Shown piece after piece: positions 26,620 through 36,100 of a DNA stretch of 64,000 nucleotides. Each line of letters begins with the position of its first letter. The stretch's first letter is position 1. Source of the DNA: Clostridiales bacterium (lineage in GTDB: Bacteria > Bacillota > Desulfotomaculia > Desulfotomaculales > VENG01); assembly GCA_016278505.1 (NCBI GenBank), contig JADQBQ010000036.1, positions 1 through 64,000 on the forward strand. The letters run 5' to 3'. The position numbers were made by a program, and so were the translations under genes. The notes below the pieces were generated by a model. It saw nothing but the letters and a program-made list of their open reading frames with translations, was not told the origin of the DNA and did not search any database.

Positions 26620-27732
26620 TTAAGGCGCGAATGGTGCCCCCCCAAAGGGAGACTTTTGGCAAAAATGTCTAAAGTCACATGCCGCGCACGTGTCCTCATC
26701 CCTATCACTATCATCGGGCGGCTCCCAGTTGTTCATAATGGCCCCGGCTTGAGTCTCCCGGGTAACACATTCTTCTATTTCCTTAACCACACGGTCAAAT
26801 TCCCGGCAATATTTGCTCACAGCTTTCGGATCAATGGGTATTACCCTAAGTGCTCTGCTTAATCGGGTTTCCTCAGAAAGCACCTTAAGGGGATCTTTTA
26901 TTTTTGACTTTAGCCTTTTAATCTCTTGGGCGCTGGGCATTACATCTGTACCTTTGGACTTTACCTCACCCAGAAGTGCCTCTAGGTCATCTTTGCTGGG
27001 AGCCAGCTCATTAATAAAAATCAGCACTCCGGCAGCAACGGGCTGGCTGTGGGCCTGCTCCCCGCGGAGCCAGGCATAAGTATTAATTTGCCACTCCAGG
27101 TGCTCCCAGAGCTTATTCTTAATAGAGGGGCGCCGCATGCCCTTATAATCAACAATAATTTCAAACTCCCCCCGTGACGGGAGCGCGGGAACTACCTCCT
27201 GAATTGTAGCAACCAGCCTGTTTTTTCTAGATTTTCGGCCCAGGGATATACTCGTTAAAACGTCTACTACACCCTGCACCTCAAAGCAGTCAGAGCGCAG
27301 CTCTATGCTCCCGCCCTTAGGCAGATAGCGCAGCCCCTGCAGGCGCACCTCCGCCTGCTCTATGATAGGAAAAAGGTCAGGCCCTAGAATATTTATTGCG
27401 GCGGCCGCACGCACGCGGGCTAAATCCTTAATATCCTGGTTGCGCGGCGACTTACCCTGGGCAGCAAGGCGGGCCTCAATTAGATCACAGATGTTTATGA
27501 TATCATCTTCCGGCCAGGGCGGCAGCACCCCGCTTTGGTCCGCGCGCCGGAAGGCCTCTTCCAGAACACCATGAATAAAATTACCAAACCAAAGCTGCAC
27601 CGGCCGGGAGGGGGGCAGTGAGCTGCCATTTAGAAATCGGTACTGCAGGCGGCAGCGCAAAAAAGACAATAAATCACCGGTAAGGCTGTATGTAGGCATT
27701 TTATATACAGGCGGGCGAATCGGTAAAGTCAT
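26620..27732 (-). CDS. Cas4/RecB-like PD-(D/E)xK nuclease with Fe-S cysteines
   Basis: 370 residues. The nuclease core is visible as FEIIVDYKG (Asp...Asp-x-Lys) and QINTYAWLRG (Gln...Tyr). One cysteine near the N-terminus (SFLRCRLQY) and three at the C-terminus (CAACDFRHFC) match the split 4Fe-4S site of Cas4, AddB and RecB-like nucleases. Such enzymes process DNA ends, often with a UvrD-type helicase, and the gene directly follows one here (21-base gap). The ATG at 27732 is chosen because GGGGGAGG is about 9 bases upstream. Confidence 0.82.
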   Translation of the reverse strand: MTLPIRPPVYKMPTYSLTGDLLSFLRCRLQYRFLNGSSLPPSRPVQLWFGNFIHGVLEEAFRRADQSGVLPPWPEDDIINICDLIEARLAAQGKSPRNQDIKDLARVRAAAAINILGPDLFPIIEQAEVRLQGLRYLPKGGSIELRSDCFEVQGVVDVLTSISLGRKSRKNRLVATIQEVVPALPSRGEFEIIVDYKGMRRPSIKNKLWEHLEWQINTYAWLRGEQAHSQPVAAGVLIFINELAPSKDDLEALLGEVKSKGTDVMPSAQEIKRLKSKIKDPLKVLSEETRLSRALRVIPIDPKAVSKYCREFDRVVKEIEECVTRETQAGAIMNNWEPPDDSDRDEDTCAACDFRHFCQKSPFGGAPFAP

Positions 27733-27753
27733 ATACACACACCTCCCCCATCA

Positions 27754-30057
27754 TTAAATCAAGTGTATTGGCAAGTCATCTTTCCACGCCCATTTTCCCT
27801 TTCTGTGCCAGCCAGTGGCCACGTTAAGCACCCTGCCCTCAAGTACCGGTGCTAGCCCCACTAAAACCAGAACTGACTGGGACCGGCTAAGGGCAACATA
27901 ATACTGGCGTAACAGATCATCAAAGGCCCTGTCTAGTGCGGGTCTTGATATTGCCTGGGAGATAGGGCTGAAAGGCCTGGTTTCATCCTCCATATTCTGT
28001 GTCGGCCCTGCCTCCTTAGGGAAGCGCTTAAAGGCTTGGGTATGGTGATTACTCTTAAAGTCCGACCCCACATCCACAATAGTTAAGGGAAATTCTAGCC
28101 CCTTGCTTTGGTGTATGGAGAGGATACTTAGCCTGTCACGCGGGAAACTTTCAATAAGTTCCTCGTCAATGTCTACTGCCCCTGTGGCCAGGGGCACAAA
28201 AATCTGCCACATTGCCTCATATACACTTTGGCTGTCGTAATTACGTACAAGCCTTGACTCATAGCTCGAAAACCGCGCCGCCTGAACTATGGTTCTGCTG
28301 ATGACCTCTAGGTACACCTGCCCCTCGGGGTCATCCTGCAGAATGGGAACCCAGGTTAATAAATGATAGCAAAGCTCTAAAAGCGGCACGTCTTTGGGCC
28401 ATTTTCTACTTATCCCCTGGGGTGAACGGCCCCCCCAGGCATTAACAAAATCAGGCAGATTATTTTTTCTGTGCGGGGCCGGGTTAGTTTCGATGTACCG
28501 GCGGGCGATGCCCCTCCAGCTTTTAAAGGTTTCCCTAACACCCTTATTAAGCTTTGACTTAGGCCCGTTTTGGATCTTTTCGCCGGGATCCAGGCACTCC
28601 AGCATTAGCCCGCAGAGCAGCTGCACCTCTTCAATTTGGGACAGATTTTGCCCCCGGGGGTTAAATACCTTCATTGGAGACAACTTTTCCCTGAGCATTA
28701 GAGGCAGACGCTCTTTTCCCCCAGAGCTGTATTCCTGAGGGCTTCCCATTAATAGCGAGCAGTCACCAACTGCACCGCCCCTGGGGTGCCTTTTTATTCG
28801 TTGCTTTTTCCTTCCTATTTTATAGGTAAGGCCGCCGCCCATAAAAATATCCTTAACCAGCCGTGATAAGTCCTCGGCTAAAGTCTCTATGTCGTCCCTA
28901 AATAAGCCCAGAACGGGGTGCCCCTCCTCCGCACTTGGCCCCCAGGTTACCTCCGGCTTATCCTTAACCCGGGCCGGCTGAAAGTCAGGGTCGGCAGATG
29001 CAAAGGCATTATAAAACTTTATAATTGACTGGGTAGAGCGATAGTTGGTTAGCAGGTATTCAGGCTTAGGCTTACGCCTTAGCCTAAGTTCTTTCTTTAC
29101 GCGCACGGGGAAGTCCGTAAACAGGTCCACTGTGGCGCCGCGAAAGCGGTAAAGTGACTGATCATCATCACCTACAACTGTGATAGCGCCTGATGCCCTG
29201 CGGGCCAGCTCGAAATAAATCATTTCCTGCAGCAAATTGGTATCCTGGTACTCGTCCACAAGCACGGCCCGCAGCCCTTGGCAGAAGGTTTCCAGCTGCC
29301 CGCCGGCCAGGCGCTCATAGAATTCCTCCTCCAGCATGGCAAAATCCATCACACCCTCACGGGCCAGTGCGCCCAGATATCCATTTACTACATCAGCCAG
29401 GTGTCTGCGGCCAGGGTGCGCGGGCGCCTGTGTGGTAAATTTATCTACATCAACACAGTCGTGCAAAAAGCGGTCGCTGAAATCCTTAGCTTTACTAACC
29501 ATGTCTCCTATCGATGGATACCAGCTGGAGTTGCCCACTTTCTTAAGGTACTCCCTTAAGTCTTGATTTTGGTATCGCCCGCTTTCAAATAAGCCTTCCC
29601 TGAGCAGCAGAGACTTGGCTACAAATTGATCAAGAACTACCGGCGGCTCTACACCAGGCGCCCGGAAATCCTGCATAATGGTTTGAGAAATACTGTCTAG
29701 GGTGCCAGTGACAAGGCGGTTTATATATAACTTTTTTAAAAAATTTTTTTGCTGGGCACTAAGCTTTCGCCCCCCAAGCTCAGTGCGCAAACTGTCTCCC
29801 CAAGTTAGGATACGGGACCGCAGCTCCTCTGCTGCCCTCCGGGTAAAAGTTGTGGCCACTATGGACTCCGGGCCCAGGCCGTCAACAAAAATAAGCTTTA
29901 AAACTCTGCCGGCTAAAACAGTTGTTTTGCCGCTGCCAGGCCCCGCAACTACAAATAGGGGCTCAGACAGCGGGGCCATAACAGAGCGGCGCTGATTATT
30001 ATCTAACTTTCTTATTTTTTGCTTAAACACCTTAAGAAATAACTCTTTGCTAAACAA
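27754..30057 (-). CDS. UvrD/Rep-type superfamily 1 helicase
   Basis: About 767 residues. All SF1A motifs are present: the Q-motif NNQRRSV, motif I GPGSGKT, motif Ia TTFTRRAAEEL, motif II VDEYQDTN, motif III GDDDQSLYRFRGA, motif V SIHQSKGLEF and motif VI YVALSRSQ. No nuclease domain is fused; the separate Cas4-like nuclease gene downstream would complete an AddAB/RecBCD-like unit. A TTG at 30057 with GGGGGG 9 bases upstream is the preferred start; the frame is open to 30078, where it nearly touches the stop of the TPR gene. Confidence 0.87.
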   Translation of the reverse strand: MFSKELFLKVFKQKIRKLDNNQRRSVMAPLSEPLFVVAGPGSGKTTVLAGRVLKLIFVDGLGPESIVATTFTRRAAEELRSRILTWGDSLRTELGGRKLSAQQKNFLKKLYINRLVTGTLDSISQTIMQDFRAPGVEPPVVLDQFVAKSLLLREGLFESGRYQNQDLREYLKKVGNSSWYPSIGDMVSKAKDFSDRFLHDCVDVDKFTTQAPAHPGRRHLADVVNGYLGALAREGVMDFAMLEEEFYERLAGGQLETFCQGLRAVLVDEYQDTNLLQEMIYFELARRASGAITVVGDDDQSLYRFRGATVDLFTDFPVRVKKELRLRRKPKPEYLLTNYRSTQSIIKFYNAFASADPDFQPARVKDKPEVTWGPSAEEGHPVLGLFRDDIETLAEDLSRLVKDIFMGGGLTYKIGRKKQRIKRHPRGGAVGDCSLLMGSPQEYSSGGKERLPLMLREKLSPMKVFNPRGQNLSQIEEVQLLCGLMLECLDPGEKIQNGPKSKLNKGVRETFKSWRGIARRYIETNPAPHRKNNLPDFVNAWGGRSPQGISRKWPKDVPLLELCYHLLTWVPILQDDPEGQVYLEVISRTIVQAARFSSYESRLVRNYDSQSVYEAMWQIFVPLATGAVDIDEELIESFPRDRLSILSIHQSKGLEFPLTIVDVGSDFKSNHHTQAFKRFPKEAGPTQNMEDETRPFSPISQAISRPALDRAFDDLLRQYYVALSRSQSVLVLVGLAPVLEGRVLNVATGWHRKGKWAWKDDLPIHLI

Positions 30058-30080
30058 GAAAGGTGTCCCCCCAATCAAAG

Positions 30081-32591
30081 CTAGCCGATATTTTCTAGCT
30101 CCTCCCCGGCCTTAGCCCGCTGCCGGCAGTAGGTAATCACAGCGGCAATAATGCTGGAAAAGCCCTTGCCCATGACCTGGATCTGCCGCGGGGCGCCCAC
30201 AGACTTGCGGGCGCTTTCCAGTGTATAAGTATTTGAGTGCTTAAGGCAGCGGGGCACCTGCACAATGATGGTTGCCCCCTTGATTCGCTCCTTAACCTGC
30301 TTGAGGCCTAAGTTCTGCTCCCAGTGGGGAGGAACTTCCGCATATGTCCCCAGGGAGTAGCTATTCTCAAGGATAGACCGGGCCCTGTCACGCACGGCTG
30401 CATAGCCGCCAACAATTACCAGCTTATCTTCACTGAGAGTAAGGCCCTCCAGCGGGTCTGAAAGATCTTCCATTTGGGCCGAAACAAATTCCCGGTTCTC
30501 CTCCAGGCGCTTCTTGAGCCGGTAATATTCGTCCTTAAACATGGAAAAGGCGTCCTCGGAAATAAAGAATAGCCTTTCACCTATGCTGCGCAGCAATTTG
30601 CTGTCCGGGGTGGGCTGCCCTAGCTCCTGCATGGCCAGGTCCAAATATTCACTAGCCACTTGCTCCCTTCGCTGGCCATCTTCAGTTATCCCCAGCGAGT
30701 CTAATACTTCAAGCAGCTGATACTTTTCTTCCAGATTATCCTTAGCCTGGTGATAAAGAGATAAGGCACGTTCGAATTGATCTTGTTCCATACATATTTC
30801 TATTAGGTCGCAGATTGCCTGGGTGGCTGCCTGATCGCCCAGCTCTAATAAGGCCTCTGCCCTCTGGTCAAAAAGCTCAGCCTGTGCAACTGCATCCTCT
30901 AGGGTTTCCAACTTTGCTATAAGCTCTTCACACAGAGAGGCTTTTTCTCTAGGATCGTCTTCCAGCAGTAGCAGGTTTTGTCGTGCGTCTATATCATTCC
31001 ACTTTTCCCTTACAATCCCGAGGTAATATCCCTTGGCCCGGGATGGATCCTGGTCGATAAGTAGACTGCCAAGTGCGCGCCGTGTATCTGTGGTCACAAA
31101 GCCCCCGCTTTCTGCCTCCTCCAGGCAAGTTATGGCCTCTTCCTCCCGGCCGCCCTTTTCTGCCAGGGCCATACCCCGCAGGGCCAGCACCTCACTGTGC
31201 CAGGCATGGATTAGATATTCCTCGGAAATGTTAAGCACATCATCTATCTTTCCCTGGCTAAAGCGGTGCTTAGCTAATATTCTTAAGCCATCCTGGCCCT
31301 CTATTTCCCTCACGCACTTAAGGCCCTGGATTTGCAGCTCCTCTAAGATTTCTGCGGCACTCTTGCTGTCCCGGATATCCTCCCAGAAGGTCTTGGCCAA
31401 CAGGCATCTGGCCCGGCATAGCAGAGAATCGCCTGCATGCCCGCTGTTTATGTAGTCTTTTATAATTGCCACAGCCTCGTAGGGCCTTTCACTGTGCACA
31501 GAGTCCCAGCGGCGCCTAACTTCTTCCCAGCTGCCTACCTCCTCTGTGCCTCCTCTTTCCTCATCTACATCATCCATATTTTCCAGGCCCAGTACATGAA
31601 TAATACGCCCGGCCTCATTGGGAAGGCTCTGGATCAAATCGAAAAGCCCCCGCCTGACCTGTAATACCGGGCCTTGTTCCCCTACATTGTTGAGGCAGCC
31701 GCCCGCTACTTTCTCCAGCTCTTCAAGGTAATCTTCCCTATCCAGCTCATCCATCTCCGCCCAGCAAATGCGTAAATAACTAGTTAAAAACTGAATGGAC
31801 CTCTCTGGCTGCTCCAGCCGATTATAGGACCGTGCCAGCAATATCTGCAGGCGGCGAAACTGGTATTCTTCATCATCGTCCCGATCAGTTAGCTTTTCTA
31901 AGCTATCCAGGGCAAAGTGGGCCGGCCCCAGAACGTCTTTAAATTCCCTGGCCCTGTAGGCTGACTCTGCCTTCCAGGCAGAATATATCGGATTCTCTGT
32001 TAATTTGGGGGCCAGGTTTAAGTTTTCGTCAACCTCGGGCCACTTATCCATTGCAGCATAAAGCTGAACCCTCCAGCGGGCCACCTCCCTGGGATCACCA
32101 CCATCAGCTACATATTTATCAATAAGGTCTTCGGCCTCAAAGTGCTCGCCCAGGCGCAGGTGCTGGTAAACGGCACAAACATCCAGCACGGGCTCTTCCT
32201 GCTCTTGGGAGATTTGGCTGAAGTATTCTTCCAGCCACCGCTGCAGGCCCTCTTCCCAGGTGTCGATATCTATTTCAAAATTATTTGGCCGCCCGGCCGG
32301 CACAGCTGCCCCGGGGTTCTGGCCATCACCTGAAATACCAGACACCACCCCTGCCCTGGCAAGGGCATTTTTACAGTCACCCTCTAAGTTATTCTCATCT
32401 CGCCCCTGGGTAAAGGTAACATAGCACATCCAATCATAATTACTGTCAAAGCTGGAAAGTGCTTTACTCAAAAACCAGCCGAGCCCCTTTAGGAAACTTC
32501 TTACTTCATCAAATTGGGCCTCGCTGGCTTTAACAAAAAACTTTCTCTTATTGGGCTCAGCGGCACCCGATTCTTTAATCAAATAAGACAC
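30081..32591 (-). CDS. TPR-rich scaffold protein with DUF2325-like C-terminus
   Basis: 836 residues. The middle (about 130-680) is a helical array of TPR-like repeats (LLARSYNRLEQPERSIQFL and LLCRARCLLAKTFWEDI are clear units). The end (about 720-836) looks like a DUF2325-type domain: IVGGYAAVRDRARSILE, KGATIIVQVPRCLKHSNTY and GAPRQIQVMGKGFSSI. Some similar small domains bind metals or cluster with DNA repair genes. GTG is the start, with GGGGGTG just upstream, 4 bases after the dpdK-like gene. It may hold the helicase, nuclease and DpdK parts together; it has no clear counterpart that I can name among DpdA-K. Confidence 0.65.
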   Translation of the reverse strand: MSYLIKESGAAEPNKRKFFVKASEAQFDEVRSFLKGLGWFLSKALSSFDSNYDWMCYVTFTQGRDENNLEGDCKNALARAGVVSGISGDGQNPGAAVPAGRPNNFEIDIDTWEEGLQRWLEEYFSQISQEQEEPVLDVCAVYQHLRLGEHFEAEDLIDKYVADGGDPREVARWRVQLYAAMDKWPEVDENLNLAPKLTENPIYSAWKAESAYRAREFKDVLGPAHFALDSLEKLTDRDDDEEYQFRRLQILLARSYNRLEQPERSIQFLTSYLRICWAEMDELDREDYLEELEKVAGGCLNNVGEQGPVLQVRRGLFDLIQSLPNEAGRIIHVLGLENMDDVDEERGGTEEVGSWEEVRRRWDSVHSERPYEAVAIIKDYINSGHAGDSLLCRARCLLAKTFWEDIRDSKSAAEILEELQIQGLKCVREIEGQDGLRILAKHRFSQGKIDDVLNISEEYLIHAWHSEVLALRGMALAEKGGREEEAITCLEEAESGGFVTTDTRRALGSLLIDQDPSRAKGYYLGIVREKWNDIDARQNLLLLEDDPREKASLCEELIAKLETLEDAVAQAELFDQRAEALLELGDQAATQAICDLIEICMEQDQFERALSLYHQAKDNLEEKYQLLEVLDSLGITEDGQRREQVASEYLDLAMQELGQPTPDSKLLRSIGERLFFISEDAFSMFKDEYYRLKKRLEENREFVSAQMEDLSDPLEGLTLSEDKLVIVGGYAAVRDRARSILENSYSLGTYAEVPPHWEQNLGLKQVKERIKGATIIVQVPRCLKHSNTYTLESARKSVGAPRQIQVMGKGFSSIIAAVITYCRQRAKAGEELENIG

Positions 32592-32594
32592 GGC

Positions 32595-33155
32595 CTACAC
32601 CCCCATTCCCGGAAAGGCCACTTTATTTTTGTTACTTTCCCAAATGGAATGGGCATGCTGGGCCAGCTCCTCCACCTTTTCCTGCTCAGAAAAGTAAACG
32701 GCAAACTCTTTATAGTTAAAAACACCGTTATGGGTTATGTTTGGAGAGCCCACCATTGCCCCTGCGCGGCCGGCGTAAATCTTAGCATGCAGGTCACTGA
32801 AAAGGCTAACTTGTAATAAGTTATTATGATCGGACCTTTCCAGCTGCTCCAAAAAGTCTAAAGTTCCAGTCTCTGACGCCTCCCCGGTGCCGGCACAGAG
32901 GGAGGCCACCTTTACTTTGCCACCCATCTCCAGCATTTTTCGCATCAAATCTAGCAAAGAAACCTGGCCGCCCGAAAATAAGTTGGAAAAAATGTTTCGC
33001 CCGCCCATATCAAAGGAAACATCACTAATCCAAGGGCTGATAAGGTAAAAGGTGTATTCACCGCCGCCCCGGCAGGCTAACAGCTCGTTAATAAAAAAAT
33101 TAGCAACTGCCTGATTAAAATTGATGTCTACTGCACTATTTAAAAATCTCAGCAC
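32595..33155 (-). CDS. dpdK: DpdK-like phospholipase D family protein
   Basis: About 186 residues. A single HxK motif of the PLD superfamily is seen, HAKIYAGRAGAMVGSPNITH, where His, Lys and the GSPN asparagine form the catalytic pattern. Upstream, FYLISPWISDVSF is the usual first strand. One HKD motif per chain implies a dimer acting as nuclease rather than lipase. Size and position behind a dpdJ-type helicase match DpdK of the 7-deazaguanine restriction system. The GTG at 33155 is preceded by AAGGGG. The gene overlaps the end of dpdJ by 20 bases. Confidence 0.78.
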   Translation of the reverse strand: MLRFLNSAVDINFNQAVANFFINELLACRGGGEYTFYLISPWISDVSFDMGGRNIFSNLFSGGQVSLLDLMRKMLEMGGKVKVASLCAGTGEASETGTLDFLEQLERSDHNNLLQVSLFSDLHAKIYAGRAGAMVGSPNITHNGVFNYKEFAVYFSEQEKVEELAQHAHSIWESNKNKVAFPGMGV

Positions 33156-36100
33156 GATCACCCCTTATACCTAAGGCCCGCTCATAAATCAGTCCCTCTG
33201 GACCGGAAAGATAAAGTTCTATCTCTTCATCACCCAAAATTTCTACCTCAAAGGTTTCTCCGGTAGGGAGCGTAACCCCGCTGTCCAGCAAATGTGATAT
33301 CGCCCGGTCTACGATTCCATGCTGGGCCAGGCTGTACCGCAGTAATACTTCCTGGTTCATCCGCTGGGTAAACGCCCTTTGAATTTTACGGGCCAATTTT
33401 GTATTGGAATCTTCAGCATCAACTTCAACGACACTGCCGCTCTCAGTAGTGCGCCAGTAATCAAGCATTTCCCTCAGCAGCCTGCGGCTAAGCATAAGCT
33501 GCGACAGCCCAGGGGACTCAAGCTCACAGGGCCCGGCCAGGCAGGTGGGGCAGATGTCAGGGCAAGTATTTAAAACTCTCTGACGTATTGCCCTTTTTAT
33601 CCTGTCAGATACCATTAAACCTTCTAAAATTGCTTTATAGTTCTGGTCAGTGCGCTGTCCGGCAGGGCCCAGAAGCTCATAGTACACATAGGCCAGCGAA
33701 AAGCCTTCTACGGTGTCAAATGCCCCCTGAGAAAAGTCCTTTACGTTTTCCCTATTTAGGTGGTCCCGCGGTTGGCCCTCTAGGTGTTCATCAAATATTT
33801 CCTCTAATTCATCTATTCGTTCCTCTTCCTCCATATTAATTAGCCTTTCAATGTCCTTTTTACTTTTAATGTTGGCAAACAAGACCGTGTAAAATGGCTT
33901 TTTGCAATTAGTTTCAATTGTTGCCCAACGCGCCTCTGTATCATCCTTCTTTTGATTCTGGTAGCATTTTAGCAGTACCAGCCAGGGGCTGTGCCGGGGA
34001 TCAGCTACCTCCCCTTGCTGTAAGCGCCCCTGAATCCGGGCGGCAAACAGCTCACCCACTTCGTGGGTAGTAAGCGCACGCCCCCAGCTCTCCTCTCTCT
34101 CTATCCTAAACAAATCCACCTCTCGGAACAGCCGCCAGTTTTCCAAGACCTGCCCGGAAAACTCTGATAGATCTAGCGAATTAGCAAATATGCGTCGCAG
34201 TGCCTTTAATCGCTGCCCAAGGGGACTTAGGCCTAGTTTCTCACGGAAATAGCCCTCAATCTCAAACTTTATTTTTCTCCGGCTTTTAATATCAGTGCTG
34301 TCGGCAAAGCTTTGAACAAGGTCACCTATATTTTTAAGGTGCTCCCCGGGAAGTGAGAGCAAAGTCCTTAAGAACTCTTCCTCATCCCCAAGCTGACAGT
34401 GCTGGATGGCCCGAATAACTTCCCGCCAAAATTCTCTCGGCCGCCCCTCAATTTTGCGCTGCACGGCCCTCATGCTGCCGGCCCCGTACATGCCGTACTC
34501 AAAAAGGTCGATCACCGGCTGAATGTCGCCAGGAAAATCAACAGAAAGCCTGGCCCAGGCCCCCATTTCGGAAAACGCCTCCACACCGGCAACAGACTGA
34601 TAGGCATTCTTAAGTGCATGCTTGAGGGAGTGAATCAATATATCCCTTACCACCTCGTAGCCAGGCGTTTTTTGCGCCTGGCGCCAGGTATTTACCAGCT
34701 CGCTGCGCACCTGCTCATTTTCAAGCAGGTTTATGATTTCCTCCCCTTTATCCTTGGAGAAGCGGTAATAGCTATCCAGTACTTCTTTTAGGGTGCCCTG
34801 ATACCTACCCTCTGCCAGGGCACTGCACCAGTCCTCCCCCTCATCCTTCTGGATCCCGATCCATGTTTGCAGTACTTCCAGCATATTTTTTATGGCAAAG
34901 AAATTGCCCCATTCATTTTCTTGGGCCAGGCGGTGGACTTTATATAAAAAGAAATTATCTTTAAGCTGCCTCATTAGATGCTGGCTGGGCTGAAAGCGCC
35001 GGTGTAGCTGTGGGTCCAGCTCAAACCGCAGGCCGTCCGTAGACATCTTATACCCCAGGCCCGCAAAATTTCTTTCTCTGTCCCTAAAGGCAATGCGGCG
35101 GGAAACCTGCTGGCCATCACACAGAAGGCCGGCCTCGGCACCCAGTGTGACTTTGGTTACCTCCATAAACCCGGATTTATCGTTGGCGGGAATTATGCGC
35201 GTAATGGCACCTGCCAGTGGCCCTAGCTTTTGCTGGTCGTCCCAAACTACACTTTGCCTGGGCAGGCGCACCTGATACGTAATAATTGGATAGGTATTGG
35301 AGCGCTGCGATACTCTTAGCCGCTCACCAATCTTTTCAAACTCTCCCCGCTCCTTAAATTTATCCTGTAGCGGATCATAAACCCACCTGTTAATTCTTTT
35401 CCCGTCTTTGTTATAGAAGAAGGTACGCAATGATACCCCTTGGGGGCGTAAAACCGGCAATTCATCTTGTATACTGCGCCCCATAAGCAGACTTTGCCAC
35501 TTGAGGGGCACCTCGGCCCTCTCCAAGGTGCCCTCCTTACTTCCTATTTGCCAGTAGTTTTCCATTGGCAGTGTATAGCATGTAGGCAGGTGCCTCTCCA
35601 ATAATTCAGGGGGAACCCACATGGCCTGCTCCCACCTGTAGGTTACCTTGCCCACCATGGTCTCCTGCAGCCCTATATCTATTCTTTCCTTTACACTGCT
35701 GCCGCCCCACTTTATTTCTATCTCCGGGAGGTTAATGTCGTTAAACAAGGCTGAGGGCAGGTAGTGATTCATTATAACCTTGACGTCACCCTGGCCTTTT
35801 TTAGATAAATAGCGAACCAGTCTGGGCAAGGCATGGCTAAGGACGCCCCTCGGGCCTGAGACAACTCTTCCTAAGTCTTCTTTCCCACGTGCCCCGGCAA
35901 GGCACAGTGCCCAGGACAAATAATTGGTTAAGGCATTCTTTTGACCCGGCGCGGCTGTTAACTTTATACAGTTTTTATACCATACATTGTTGGCCAGGGG
36001 AAAGAAGGCCCGCGTTATTCCCCGCAAGGCCATCTCATAGGCCAGCCAGTCAAATACAGCATATAGACCGTGAATACGCTGCACCAGTAAATTGTTTGGA

